A stretch of 64,000 nucleotides of DNA from Ulvibacterium marinum (GTDB lineage: Bacteria; Bacteroidota; Bacteroidia; Flavobacteriales; Flavobacteriaceae). Position 1 is the stretch's first letter, and each line of letters opens with the position of its first letter. A model generated the notes under the pieces. It was not told the origin of the DNA. It worked only from the letters and a program-made list of their open reading frames with translations, and searched no databases. The stretch lies in contig NZ_RBCJ01000004.1 in the NCBI RefSeq assembly GCF_003626755.1, forward strand, positions 248,001-312,000. Direction: 5' to 3'. Position numbers and translations under genes: made by a program. Of this stretch, positions 50,642 through 59,418 are shown piece after piece.

Positions 50642-51465
50642 AATCGGGCATTTTTATATTCCCCTATGACCTTAAAATTTTCGGACATAATCTCCAAAAG
50701 CGATTTGGCCTTGGCAAAATTATCATATTGTTCAAAAGTAACGTCCACGAAAAAAGCATATTTCCAAGGGGTCTCTATTATGGGCAACGATTGAATTTTG
50801 GTCAAATTAAGGTTACAATCGCTCATCACATTGAGGACCGTTGCCAAACTGCCTCTTTTATGGTCGGTTTCAAATCTTAGGGATGCCTTATTTATTTCGT
50901 CCTTGGGGAGTTCCTTGTTCTTGGTTTTTACAATGATAAATCTTGTAGCATTGTTCTTTATGGTCTGTATCTCCTTGGCAATAATCTTTAAGCCATATAG
51001 TTCGGCGGCTACTTGAGGCGCAATGGCAGCGATACCCTTTAAATTATGCTCCTGAATTTGCTTGGCCGTTTCGGCAGTATCCACATCTTCCACCATTTTA
51101 ATATGGGGTTGCGTCTTCAAAAACTCCCTACATTGTAACAGGGCCATAGGATGGGTACGAACTTCTTTTATATCTTTAATTTGCTGACCTTCCAAAGCCA
51201 TCAAATGGTGGTGAATGTTCAAATAATGTTCCCCTATAATATGCAAGCCGTTGTCATATACCAGCGCATAATTGGGAATAATAGATCCTGCTATGGAATT
51301 CTCAATGGCCATAACACCTTTGTCTGCAGAACCATCCAACAAGCGGTCTACCAATCCGTGAAAGGAAAGACACTCCACTAAATCCACACCACCCTGAAAG
51401 TATTCCCTTGCTACCTGATGGTGGTTGGATCCCTTTATTCCCTGTATGGCTATTTTCAAACTCAT
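50638..51465 (-). CDS. pheA: Prephenate dehydratase
   Basis: 275 residues; converts prephenate to phenylpyruvate. The N-terminal two-lobed dehydratase domain covers about 1-180 (AIENSIAGSI and NNATRFIIV present). The C-terminal ACT domain (about 190-270) has RGSLA in place of the GALV element and QSLP in place of the ESRP element that bind Phe in regulated enzymes. It is the first gene of the aromatic operon. The attenuator 70 bases upstream indicates control at transcription by charged tRNA. Confidence 0.94.
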   Translation of the reverse strand: MSLKIAIQGIKGSNHHQVAREYFQGGVDLVECLSFHGLVDRLLDGSADKGVMAIENSIAGSIIPNYALVYDNGLHIIGEHYLNIHHHLMALEGQQIKDIKEVRTHPMALLQCREFLKTQPHIKMVEDVDTAETAKQIQEHNLKGIAAIAPQVAAELYGLKIIAKEIQTIKNNATRFIIVKTKNKELPKDEINKASLRFETDHKRGSLATVLNVMSDCNLNLTKIQSLPIIETPWKYAFFVDVTFEQYDNFAKAKSLLEIMSENFKVIGEYKNARL

Positions 51466-51534
51466 TTTACACTATCTGACGATTCCCTTGGCCCATTCCT
51501 GGCATTCTATTTTCATGAAAAATGGGAAATAAAA

Positions 51535-51598
51535 AAGTCCCGTTTTTCACGGGACTTCATATTATATTTTTGTTTTCAATATACTACAACAGTCCCTT
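51535..51598 (-). promoter_or_regulatory. Transcription attenuator of the pheA operon (terminator and antiterminator)
   Basis: On the minus strand AAGTCCCG (51557-51550), loop TGAAAAA, CGGGACTT (51542-51535) runs into TTTT, an intrinsic terminator. AGGGACT at 51597-51591, inside the leader-peptide codons, can pair with AGTCCC of the terminator's 5' arm and so prevent its formation. If the ribosome stalls at the Phe/Tyr codons (51643-51608), the antiterminator forms and the operon is read. If it reaches the stop, the terminator forms. The sequence elements are seen directly; the mechanism is the established one for leader-peptide attenuation. Confidence 0.88.
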
Positions 51599-51655
51599 TC
51601 CTCCTTTAAAAAAGAAGTAAAAGTAAAAACCGTTCCAGAAATATTGTTTTGTCAT
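51584..51655 (-). CDS. Leader peptide of the pheA operon (pheL-like)
   Basis: A 23-codon frame, ATG at 51655 and TAG at 51586-51584. Residues 5-16 read YFWNGFYFYFFF: six Phe, three Tyr and one Trp in twelve positions. It lies 119 bases upstream of pheA and is followed by a terminator hairpin that overlaps an alternative pairing with the end of the leader. The product is not expected to have a function of its own. A near-consensus -7 box (TACATTAG) lies upstream near 51671-51678. Confidence 0.88.
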   Translation of the reverse strand: MTKQYFWNGFYFYFFFKGGKGLL

Positions 51656-51806
51656 TATGCTATAAAACTTCGGCTAATGTACTAATTAAATTTAAAAATC
51701 AGGTTTATGCCTCTTCTTTTTTTGATTTTCTAAGAATTAACGTCAATCCTTGTCCATTTATTTTTCAAAATCTAGTTTTAATGCGAATTATGCACGTTAT
51801 ACAAAC

Positions 51807-51833
51807 AACAAGGATAAGGCAGGAATCCTTGTT
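51807..51833 (+). terminator. Hairpin upstream of gldA (AACAAGGAT / ATCCTTGTT, then TTT)
   Basis: A perfect 9-bp stem with a nine-base loop followed by TTT in the plus direction, 96 bases before gldA. No plus-strand gene ends here, so it may be a premature terminator controlling gldA or the end of a small RNA. A -7 box TATTTTTG (51902-51909) downstream of it could serve gldA. The rest of 51656-51928 holds nothing I can name. Confidence 0.6.
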
Positions 51834-51928
51834 TTTAACCCTAAGTACGTGTTTTTTCAATAATCTTCATAGATATACGGAGGTCTTAATGCTATTTGCT
51901 ATATTTTTGAAAAAAATCAACGAAACCA

Positions 51929-52822
51929 GTGTCCATTGTCGTAAAAAACATTACCAAAACGTTCGGGAACCAAAAAGCCTTGAACGATGTCTCCTTCGAT
52001 GTGAAAAAAGGTGAAATCGTAGGGTTTTTGGGGCCAAACGGTGCGGGGAAATCTACTTTGATGAAGATTTTGACTACCTACCATGAAGCAGATGAAGGGG
52101 AAGCCATGGTAAATGATTTTGACGTTCGTACTGATAAGAAATCTGTCCAAAGGAGTATTGGGTACCTACCTGAACACAACCCCTTGTATTTGGAACTATA
52201 TGTAAAAGAGTATTTGGCCTTCAATGCCGATGCCCATAAGGTGGACAAGAATCGTATAAAGGAAATTATTGAACGGACGGGACTGCAACCGGAGGCTCAT
52301 AAAAAGATAGGTCAACTTTCCAAAGGATATCGACAACGGGTAGGTTTGGCAGCGGCACTATTGCACGACCCGGATGTACTCATTTTAGATGAGCCCACTA
52401 CGGGGCTGGATCCCAATCAACTGCTAGAAATCCGAAAACTTATAAAGGAAATTGGAAAAGAAAAGACCATATTGTTGTCCACCCATATCATGAAAGAAGT
52501 AGAGGCTGTTTGTGATAGAGTATTAATTCTGAACAAAGGGGTCCTAGTCGCCGACAAGAAGCTGAACGATCTACGAGACGAAGAGCAACAGGTCATCGAG
52601 GTAGAATTCGACTACCGTGTAGAAGAAGCTTTTTTACAAAAACTTCCGCATGTTTCCCTGGTTAAAAATACAGGAGGTTTTGTGTATGAAGTTACTTTTA
52701 GTACCTCCAAGGATATGCGTCCGGCCATTTTCGATTTCGCTCATGACAATCAGCTCAAAACATTACAGTTAAGCCGAAAGAACAGAAATTTGGAAAGCTT
52801 GTTTACCGAACTGACCGCATAA
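51929..52822 (+). CDS. gldA: Gliding motility ABC transporter ATPase GldA
   Basis: 297 residues with a GTG start at 51929. Walker A GPNGAGKST (35-43), signature LSKGYRQRVGLAAALLHDP, Walker B VLILDEPTTGLDP and the switch His (LLSTHIMKEVE) are complete. The overall sequence and the C-terminal about 80 residues fit GldA of the GldAFG transporter, required for gliding in F. johnsoniae. gldF and gldG are not in the window. gldB and gldC are at 27528-28864. Confidence 0.85.
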   Translation: MSIVVKNITKTFGNQKALNDVSFDVKKGEIVGFLGPNGAGKSTLMKILTTYHEADEGEAMVNDFDVRTDKKSVQRSIGYLPEHNPLYLELYVKEYLAFNADAHKVDKNRIKEIIERTGLQPEAHKKIGQLSKGYRQRVGLAAALLHDPDVLILDEPTTGLDPNQLLEIRKLIKEIGKEKTILLSTHIMKEVEAVCDRVLILNKGVLVADKKLNDLRDEEQQVIEVEFDYRVEEAFLQKLPHVSLVKNTGGFVYEVTFSTSKDMRPAIFDFAHDNQLKTLQLSRKNRNLESLFTELTA

Positions 52823-52857
52823 ACACCCTATAGGAATTTCTACCTGCCTCCAAAAAC

Positions 52858-53325
52858 CTAAAACTTTAAGGCCAATCCAATCCCATACTCATTACTGGTA
52901 GGAGCTAAGAATAGAGATGTTTTTTTCCCTAGACTATCATTATATTCCAAAATGGCCATCTTTTTATTTTTCATTGCCGAATGAAAAAAAATAGAGCTGA
53001 TTATTCCGGTACCGGCAGTGGCAATTAGTGGTCCCGTAAGCGGCTCATTATCATCCAAATTTGAAAGTAGCCAAATAGCAGAACCAAAATTTGCTGTCCC
53101 GGCAATCAATGCACCCACCATATTTTTCTTGGATTTTTGCCAATGTAAGGCCGAGGCCTGGTTCTCCTTCATAATAGCATCAATCTCCTTCCAGGTTAGC
53201 GGTTCTTTGTCCTGATAAAACTTATCGCCCCACATTCCAGGAAAAACGGTGATTTCTTGCGCGGATAGGTTTGTGGCACAGATACTCAATATAAACAAAC
53301 AAAGTAATAGTCGAAAAGTTTTCAT
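52858..53325 (-). CDS. Exported protein of unknown function
   Basis: 155 residues with a signal peptide (ending NLSAQ, about residue 22). Two weak hydrophobic stretches (about 69-87 and 95-112) contain small residues, as in glycine-zipper-like segments. The C-terminal strands suggest association with the outer membrane (GIGLALKF end). It is downstream of gldA in the opposite direction and upstream of nothing obvious. No family is recognised. Confidence 0.68.
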   Translation of the reverse strand: MKTFRLLLCLFILSICATNLSAQEITVFPGMWGDKFYQDKEPLTWKEIDAIMKENQASALHWQKSKKNMVGALIAGTANFGSAIWLLSNLDDNEPLTGPLIATAGTGIISSIFFHSAMKNKKMAILEYNDSLGKKTSLFLAPTSNEYGIGLALKF

Positions 53326-53372
53326 TCTTTTTTTGTTTAAAGATATGTATTTTTAATTAAACAAAAAATGAA

Positions 53373-56300
53373 TTAACCTTGATCTAACAAATCAGAAAAC
53401 CTACTTACATATCCATTAAATTCCAAAGTTTCGTTTTCATAGATTTCGGAGTCTCCATTTTGCTCAAGAATATCCAGGAGCCTCTGATGGGCTTGCAAAT
53501 CTGCAAGTGCCTCTTCTATATTATCATACTTTTCTTCTAAGGGTAATGCCAGATTATATTTGAACCTTTCCTGATAAACAGTTTTTAGCTTATGATACAG
53601 TTTCCGGGCTTCTTGGGTGTCCCCCACTTTGTAGTAACCATCAAGAAATGGTTCCACAAAAGTGTAATATCCAAAATGTTCCATTGGAACATTGGTCATC
53701 GCCATATCAATGATTTCCTTCGCCTTTTCAAATTTATTCTCCTCTAATAGATTTTCCAATAAACGGGCCAATACGATACGATGGGTTACTCCAAACTGTT
53801 TTCGGGTCTGTGGATCATGATAAATATTTGGGCTTCCAGAATTGCCCCACTCCCATTTCTTGACAATAGTGTACATTAATTCGGAATCCAGCCGACCTTT
53901 CTCAAAAATACTTTCGTTTTTGGTCCTTATTGGTACCAGCTTGTAGACAAGGCCGTCCAACTGAAGATAATCACTCATCCAGATATACTCCTCTTCATCA
54001 AAACTTCCCCCGGAAAAATAAATAGGCCGCTCCCAATCGTTATTGGCCAGGATATCCAACATGATTAAATTACTTTTTCTGATGCCGGTCTCGGGAAGGT
54101 CAATGTCGATATAATCGACTATCTGTGAAGAGTCTTTTACCTTGACCAACCCAGCAGCCAAGACCTTTTCCTTATTTACCGGAATTCGTATTTTGTTCGT
54201 AGGATAAAATACGGCATCCAAATATTCCTCAGAAAAATTGCTAATATCCCTTCCTTGTTTTTCAAGCAACTTTTTCACTTTGGTTTGTGGGTGGTCGCTA
54301 GCTACCCATTTCAAAAAATCTTGGATGGGCCATCTTTTGTCCGTTATTGGGGCATAATAAATAACTTCCCTGGAACCATAGGTATAGTTATCATGGGTCA
54401 GTTGGGAAGGAATTGGGTCACTTTCGTAGGCCTTGCGTTTCATTTGATCGATATACCATGAAAAATTTAAGTACCCAGATATAATCGTGCGGGTATCCGT
54501 TCTATAATTCTCAATTTCCTGGGTGTACCAAAGCGGAAAAGTATCCATATCTCCTATGGTGAATAGGATTGCCCCTGCATTTTCCTGTGTAGAATCAAGA
54601 TAAGCCTTGGCCATGGCCAATGCCGTATATCGATTGGAACGATCGTGATCGTTCCAATTCTGTTGTGCCATGAGTATGGGAACTGCCATTAAGCAAATAA
54701 CGAGGAGAATGGGAAGGCCAACTTTTGGTTTAACAAATTTTCTAATTTCCTCAAAAAGGCCGTATACCCCTAGACCTATCCATATAGCAAAAATGTAAAA
54801 GGAACCCACTAGCGAATAATCCCGTTCCCGAGGTTGAAAAATAGGTGGATTGGTATAAAATTGGATGGCAATTCCAGTGAACACAAAAAAAACGAACAAC
54901 ACCCAAAATTGCTTGGGGTCTTTGGAAATCTGAAATACAAGCCCAATGATTCCTAAAAGGAGCGGTAAAAAGAAATAGGTGTTTCGGCCCTTATTGTATA
55001 GGTCTTCCGAAGGAAGGTTTTCCTGACTGCCTAAGCGGAAACTATCAATTGCCTTGATTCCACTAAGCCATTCCCCGTTACCATCAAAACGACCCTGTTC
55101 ATCGTTCTGCCTTCCTACAAAATTCCACATGAAATAACGCCAGTACATATAACCTAACTGAAAGTGGAATAAATACTTGATGTTTTGCCATAAGGTGGGA
55201 GGTTTCACAATAATCCAATTGTCCATTTCCCTTAGAAAACGTACATATTGGTCAGCTTCTATGAGTCCGTCGGCATTTTTCTTTCGAAAATCGCGAACCA
55301 CATCCCTCAATTCAACATCAGTCTGGAATTCAGGTTTTATCGTAAAATCCAATACCCCATAGTAACGTATGTAGTTCTCAGCATTCTGCTGGCTCCACAT
55401 TCTAGGCAAAAAACCTGTGTGATCTGGACTTGAACTTTGCGAAGCACCTTTATACTGATTAACAACTTTATATTTTCCCAGTTTCTCATCGCGTTCGTAT
55501 TTTGGACTATCGTCCTTGGGAGGATGGTCAGAAGCGAACATATCCGAATAATAGGCCCCATAAAAAGGACTATCGGTACTCGGATATTGTTCCCTATTGT
55601 AATAGGCCAGCAGTGAACGGGCATCCGAGGGATCGTTTTCGTTGATTACCACATCCTCACTTGCGCGAATGGGCAATAGTAACCAGGAGGAAAAGCCAAG
55701 GGCCAAGAATAGGATAGAAAGTATACTAGTATTTGCAGACCTATATTTCCTTCTTTGGGTGTACCTAAGGGTAAAATAGAAAAAGAACGCCAAAAGTATT
55801 CCCATAATAATGCTCCCAGAGTTAAAAGGCAACCCTATAGAATTCACAAAGAATACCTCGCTCCATCCAAATAGTTTCAACATATAGGTTAATAAAAACT
55901 TAAAGACCAATAACAATATGACCACCGCGAGGACATTGGCCAGGATAAAATTCTTAATTGTAATGACTTTATATCGTTTAAAATAAAAGAGTAGTACAAT
56001 GGAAGGAATAGCCAAAAAACCCATAAACTGAATACCAAAGGTCAGGCCCGTTATAAACGAAATTAGAATAAGCCACTTGTCGCCCCTTGGCGTATGTAAA
56101 CTGTCCGTCCATTGAATCCCCATCCATAGCAACAAGGCCATAATCAAGCTGGCCATGGAATAGACCTCTGTCTCGGTCGCATTGAACCAAAAACTATCCG
56201 AAAAAGTAAAAGCTAGGGATCCCACCACTCCACAACCCAAAATACCGATATATTGACCTTTAACGGTCACAGCGGTTTTCAAGACCAGCTTTTGGGCAAG

Positions 56301-56606
56301 ATTCGTAATGGTCCAAAAGAGGAACAGTATAGTAAACGCGCTGGATACAACTGAAACATAATTCACCATAAGCGCTACTTCATCGGGAGCCGTTGCAAAT
56401 AATGCGAAAAATGATCCAATCATTTGAAGGAGAGGTGCACCTGGAGGGTGGGCAATTTGTAATTTGGCTGAAGTGGCTATATATTCACCAGCATCCCAAA
56501 AACTTACGGTAGGTTCAACGGTAAGTACATAAACACTAAGGGCGATACCAAAAAGAGTCCAACCCAGAAGGACGTTCCACGTATCAAATTGCTTTAGGGT
56601 CATCAA
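53373..56606 (-). CDS. DUF2723 protein, membrane O-mannosyltransferase-like
   Basis: 1077 residues with about a dozen membrane segments in the N-terminal 600, a periplasmic part and a helical-repeat C-terminus. The start VEPTVSFWDAGEYIATSAKLQIAHPPGAP (given in part: FWDAGE, HPPGAP) carries the acidic and His residues of the active loop in the GT39/DUF2723 type. Such proteins are likely to transfer sugars from lipid donors to exported proteins. Flavobacteria O-glycosylate many envelope proteins, so that is a plausible job. Monocistronic as far as can be seen. Confidence 0.85.
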   Translation of the reverse strand: MMTLKQFDTWNVLLGWTLFGIALSVYVLTVEPTVSFWDAGEYIATSAKLQIAHPPGAPLLQMIGSFFALFATAPDEVALMVNYVSVVSSAFTILFLFWTITNLAQKLVLKTAVTVKGQYIGILGCGVVGSLAFTFSDSFWFNATETEVYSMASLIMALLLWMGIQWTDSLHTPRGDKWLILISFITGLTFGIQFMGFLAIPSIVLLFYFKRYKVITIKNFILANVLAVVILLLVFKFLLTYMLKLFGWSEVFFVNSIGLPFNSGSIIMGILLAFFFYFTLRYTQRRKYRSANTSILSILFLALGFSSWLLLPIRASEDVVINENDPSDARSLLAYYNREQYPSTDSPFYGAYYSDMFASDHPPKDDSPKYERDEKLGKYKVVNQYKGASQSSSPDHTGFLPRMWSQQNAENYIRYYGVLDFTIKPEFQTDVELRDVVRDFRKKNADGLIEADQYVRFLREMDNWIIVKPPTLWQNIKYLFHFQLGYMYWRYFMWNFVGRQNDEQGRFDGNGEWLSGIKAIDSFRLGSQENLPSEDLYNKGRNTYFFLPLLLGIIGLVFQISKDPKQFWVLFVFFVFTGIAIQFYTNPPIFQPRERDYSLVGSFYIFAIWIGLGVYGLFEEIRKFVKPKVGLPILLVICLMAVPILMAQQNWNDHDRSNRYTALAMAKAYLDSTQENAGAILFTIGDMDTFPLWYTQEIENYRTDTRTIISGYLNFSWYIDQMKRKAYESDPIPSQLTHDNYTYGSREVIYYAPITDKRWPIQDFLKWVASDHPQTKVKKLLEKQGRDISNFSEEYLDAVFYPTNKIRIPVNKEKVLAAGLVKVKDSSQIVDYIDIDLPETGIRKSNLIMLDILANNDWERPIYFSGGSFDEEEYIWMSDYLQLDGLVYKLVPIRTKNESIFEKGRLDSELMYTIVKKWEWGNSGSPNIYHDPQTRKQFGVTHRIVLARLLENLLEENKFEKAKEIIDMAMTNVPMEHFGYYTFVEPFLDGYYKVGDTQEARKLYHKLKTVYQERFKYNLALPLEEKYDNIEEALADLQAHQRLLDILEQNGDSEIYENETLEFNGYVSRFSDLLDQG

Positions 56607-56683
56607 AGAGTTTCCTACAAAGAACCTTCAGAAAAGAATAGAATGGTATTTGAAATAGTCGGATTTAGGTACTAGTACCCGTG

Positions 56684-57460
56684 CTAATTTTGTAGTTTTT
56701 GTAACAACTCTTCACGACCGGATACATGTAACTTGCTGTAGATATTGGTAATATGTGTTTTGACGGTGCTAATGCTAATAAAAAGTTCGTTGGCGATTTC
56801 CTTGTTGCTCTTGCCTTGTAGGATAAGGCCTTGAATATTCCTTTCCTGTCTGCTTAAACCTACTATTGGCAAACCTTTTCTTTTACGTTGCATCCAAAGA
56901 ACAACTAACACTAGCCCAATACTAACAAATCCCAGCAACCCAATGACCAGTTTACTGTTCCTGTATTTGTTTTCCACTACTTCCGTGGTCAAAAAGGCCA
57001 GTTTGTTTTCCAAAAAGAGGTATTCCGAGCGATTTATATTGCTTTTCTTAAGTTTTGTAAGAAGAGTCATATAGTAATCCGGGTTTTCGGTAATATCCAA
57101 CTCAAGCAGGTTTTTATCTTCCAAAATTTTGAGCGCCAGTAATTTCACCCTCAATATTTTGATCGAATCGCGTGCGTAATCCCTAAATTCCGATTCTTGC
57201 ACTTCTTGAGTAGATGTTGAAGCATTTAACCGTGTTTCGAAGTGTTTTAATTTCTTCCATTCCCCGATTTCAAGATTGTCATAGTCGTCTCCAATTCCTT
57301 CAATGTAGTTATCCAAAGGCACAGTATCTGTCTGGGCGTGTAAATTTATCGTTGCCCAAAAGCAGAAAACCAGTCCGTATATAGTTAAAATTCTCAAACC
57401 CCTAATTGATTTGTTTAAATTTCTATAAAATCCGGGAAGCATGCAAATTTGATAAAACAT
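56684..57460 (-). CDS. Membrane-bound LuxR-type transcriptional regulator
   Basis: 258 residues. An N-terminal signal or anchor (to about residue 43, ending NLHAQ) is followed by a helical periplasmic region, one membrane segment (about 171-192, VIGLLGFVSIGLVLVVLWMQ) and a cytoplasmic LuxR-type helix-turn-helix (about 200-258, LSRQERNIQGLILQGKSNKEIA). It could pass an envelope signal directly to DNA. It overlaps the end of the serine hydrolase gene by 38 bases; the real start may be the ATG at 57442. Confidence 0.83.
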   Translation of the reverse strand: MFYQICMLPGFYRNLNKSIRGLRILTIYGLVFCFWATINLHAQTDTVPLDNYIEGIGDDYDNLEIGEWKKLKHFETRLNASTSTQEVQESEFRDYARDSIKILRVKLLALKILEDKNLLELDITENPDYYMTLLTKLKKSNINRSEYLFLENKLAFLTTEVVENKYRNSKLVIGLLGFVSIGLVLVVLWMQRKRKGLPIVGLSRQERNIQGLILQGKSNKEIANELFISISTVKTHITNIYSKLHVSGREELLQKLQN

Positions 57461-58544
57461 CTATCACCTTATCCAGCTCGGTTTGTACCTTGGGATCTGT
57501 GCAGTTTATCAAAATGGCAAACACCATCTGCTGCTCCGGGTAAACAAAAAAATTGGAATATCCACCCACTCCATTGCCCCTATGACCATAAAAATGTCCG
57601 CCGCATTTATCCTCACTTACCTCCCAGCCCAAACCATAATATGTAGAATTGCCATTAATTTTTCCTGAGTTTAAAAATTGTGATACTATTTCTTTATCCA
57701 CAATCTTATCATCCAAATACGCCTGGCCCAGCTTTGCAATATCCTCCGTAGTAGAAAGGTAACCCCCTCCTGCCATTTTGTAATAGTTATTCACTGGAAT
57801 AGACTTTCGAAAACCCTTGCGGTTTTTGGAGTAAAACGTGGAAAGGTCGAAGTTGACAGAAGTCCTTCTTCGGTTCATGTCCCAAAAACTGTGGTCAGGT
57901 GGGTATTCTGCAAAAGTATGGTCCATTCCTATGGGTAAGAGTACTTTTTGTTTTACATAATCCTCAAAGGCCATACCACTGGCCTCTTGCATGGCAAGTG
58001 AGATCAACACCCAATCAAAACTAGTATAGTGATAATTTGTTCCGGGTTGGAAGAGTAGATCATCATCCTTAAAAATTGAGATACTTTCCTTTATGGAATA
58101 CGATTCGTTGAGTCCATACTCCTTTCCGCGATACCCACGAACGCCTGCAGTATGGCCCGCCAATTGACGAATGGTAAAATCCCATTGTTTTTTAGGGAAG
58201 TACGGCACATACGCATAAAATGAGGTATCCAGGTCCATAATGCCCTCATTGACCATATGGGTCAAGGCAGTTGCGGCTATGGGTTTGGAGACACTAGCAA
58301 TACGAAAAATGGTCTTTGTAGGCTCTACTCGAGTTTTTTGGTCCAAATCGGCATACCCATATCCTTTTTGTAACAGGACTTCACCTTGTTTTAAGACAGT
58401 AATGGAAATACCTGGTACCTTGCGTTCATTGACCAAGGCAGCTAAAATGGTATCTGCTTTGGACAAGCCTTGCAATTCACTAACGTTCCCAACCACCTTT
58501 TTTCGTGACATGAAATTTTTAAGGAGTTTGAGGATAGGGTTCAT
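57423..58544 (-). CDS. Serine hydrolase of the beta-lactamase / D-Ala-D-Ala carboxypeptidase family
   Basis: 373 residues from the ATG at 58544 (an ATG at 58511 is also possible). SVSK (Ser84-Lys87) is the nucleophile motif, HYTS (about 180) takes the YxN place and HRG near the end (FYGHRGNG) the KTG place, as in class C-like esterases and peptidases. No signal peptide is obvious, which is unusual for the family. It lies between a GIN-domain lipoprotein gene (seven bases upstream) and the membrane LuxR gene (overlapping), probably one operon. Confidence 0.87.
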   Translation of the reverse strand: MNPILKLLKNFMSRKKVVGNVSELQGLSKADTILAALVNERKVPGISITVLKQGEVLLQKGYGYADLDQKTRVEPTKTIFRIASVSKPIAATALTHMVNEGIMDLDTSFYAYVPYFPKKQWDFTIRQLAGHTAGVRGYRGKEYGLNESYSIKESISIFKDDDLLFQPGTNYHYTSFDWVLISLAMQEASGMAFEDYVKQKVLLPIGMDHTFAEYPPDHSFWDMNRRRTSVNFDLSTFYSKNRKGFRKSIPVNNYYKMAGGGYLSTTEDIAKLGQAYLDDKIVDKEIVSQFLNSGKINGNSTYYGLGWEVSEDKCGGHFYGHRGNGVGGYSNFFVYPEQQMVFAILINCTDPKVQTELDKVIDVLSNLHASRIL

Positions 58545-58551
58545 TCAGTGG

Positions 58552-59301
58552 TTATTGAAAAATCAACCGTCCATTAAAAATCTCCTCCATAGCGACCTCT
58601 GTAGGTCGGTTAAAACTAATAACGTCTCCCGTACCCTTAATTACTCCCGTCAGGGACAATTGTGGGTTGATGAGCATATCATTGGAACCCCTATGGTTCA
58701 AATCGATATTCTCTGCTATTAGGTTTTCTGCCTCGATTCTGGAATCTCCCGCTGCAATATTGAGGTTAAGGTCTTGCACTGCTCCTCTTAATCTGAAATA
58801 GGCAATGCCATTAGCGGCCACACTGACGTTTTCAGAATTCACTTCCAAATCAAATTCGCCATCCGTGGTTTCCGTTTCAGGGTTTACAAAGCTCTCGGAC
58901 AATAAAGTAAGACTTGGATAGGCCAGTATCCCATCGCTCCGAATAGGAAAACCCGTACTGCTTCGAATCTCGGAAATATTGGGAGAGGTAACGTATACCG
59001 TAGTCAATCCATATTCTCGAAAAAAGTTACATCCGTTTTCATTGCGCAATAGTAATCGGTCGCCTTCCAAGGTAGCCGTCACCTCTTCCCGAAGAAATTC
59101 ACCGGTTTCTATTTCTACCTTTTGGATATCACCTTGCTTTAGTACCATATTTATATTTTCAAAAACGGTAATTTTAGAAAAGTTGGGCAGCGTAACTTCT
59201 TCTCGGATAATATCACCTGCGTTTTGAAGGCAATCCGGGGCGTTCTCACTGTTGCAACCTAAAATCAGAATACTGCATAATACCCGTATTGGTGAATACA
59301 T
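58552..59301 (-). CDS. GIN-domain (DUF2807) lipoprotein
   Basis: 249 residues from the ATG at 59301; the frame runs to 59352 without support. The lipobox ILGC makes it a lipoprotein. The mature part is a right-handed beta-helix-like GIN domain (FSKITVFENINMVLKQGD, then repeated strands with RSDGILAYPSL). GIN-domain proteins are thought to be envelope adhesion or sensing parts; no function is proven. It is the first gene of an operon with the serine hydrolase and the membrane LuxR regulator. Confidence 0.82.
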   Translation of the reverse strand: MYSPIRVLCSILILGCNSENAPDCLQNAGDIIREEVTLPNFSKITVFENINMVLKQGDIQKVEIETGEFLREEVTATLEGDRLLLRNENGCNFFREYGLTTVYVTSPNISEIRSSTGFPIRSDGILAYPSLTLLSESFVNPETETTDGEFDLEVNSENVSVAANGIAYFRLRGAVQDLNLNIAAGDSRIEAENLIAENIDLNHRGSNDMLINPQLSLTGVIKGTGDVISFNRPTEVAMEEIFNGRLIFQ

Positions 59302-59368
59302 ACTCGCCCATAGTCGATTGAAAAAAATTAAATTCCAAATCCTAAATTCCAAAACTTCTGCCTTTTCT

Positions 59369-59406
59369 ATTTCTTACTTCCCACTTCATTTCTTACTTCC
59401 AACTTC
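59369..59406. repeat. Direct repeat, 19-bp period (ATTTCTTACTTCC...ACTTC)
   Basis: ATTTCTTACTTCC starts at 59369 and again at 59388, each followed by six bases ending ACTTC. A similar purine-rich stretch (GAAATAGGAAATACGAAAT) lies at 60536-60600 at the other end of the neighbouring gene. No gene or known element. Confidence 0.6.
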
Positions 59407-59418
59407 GTACTTTGTATT

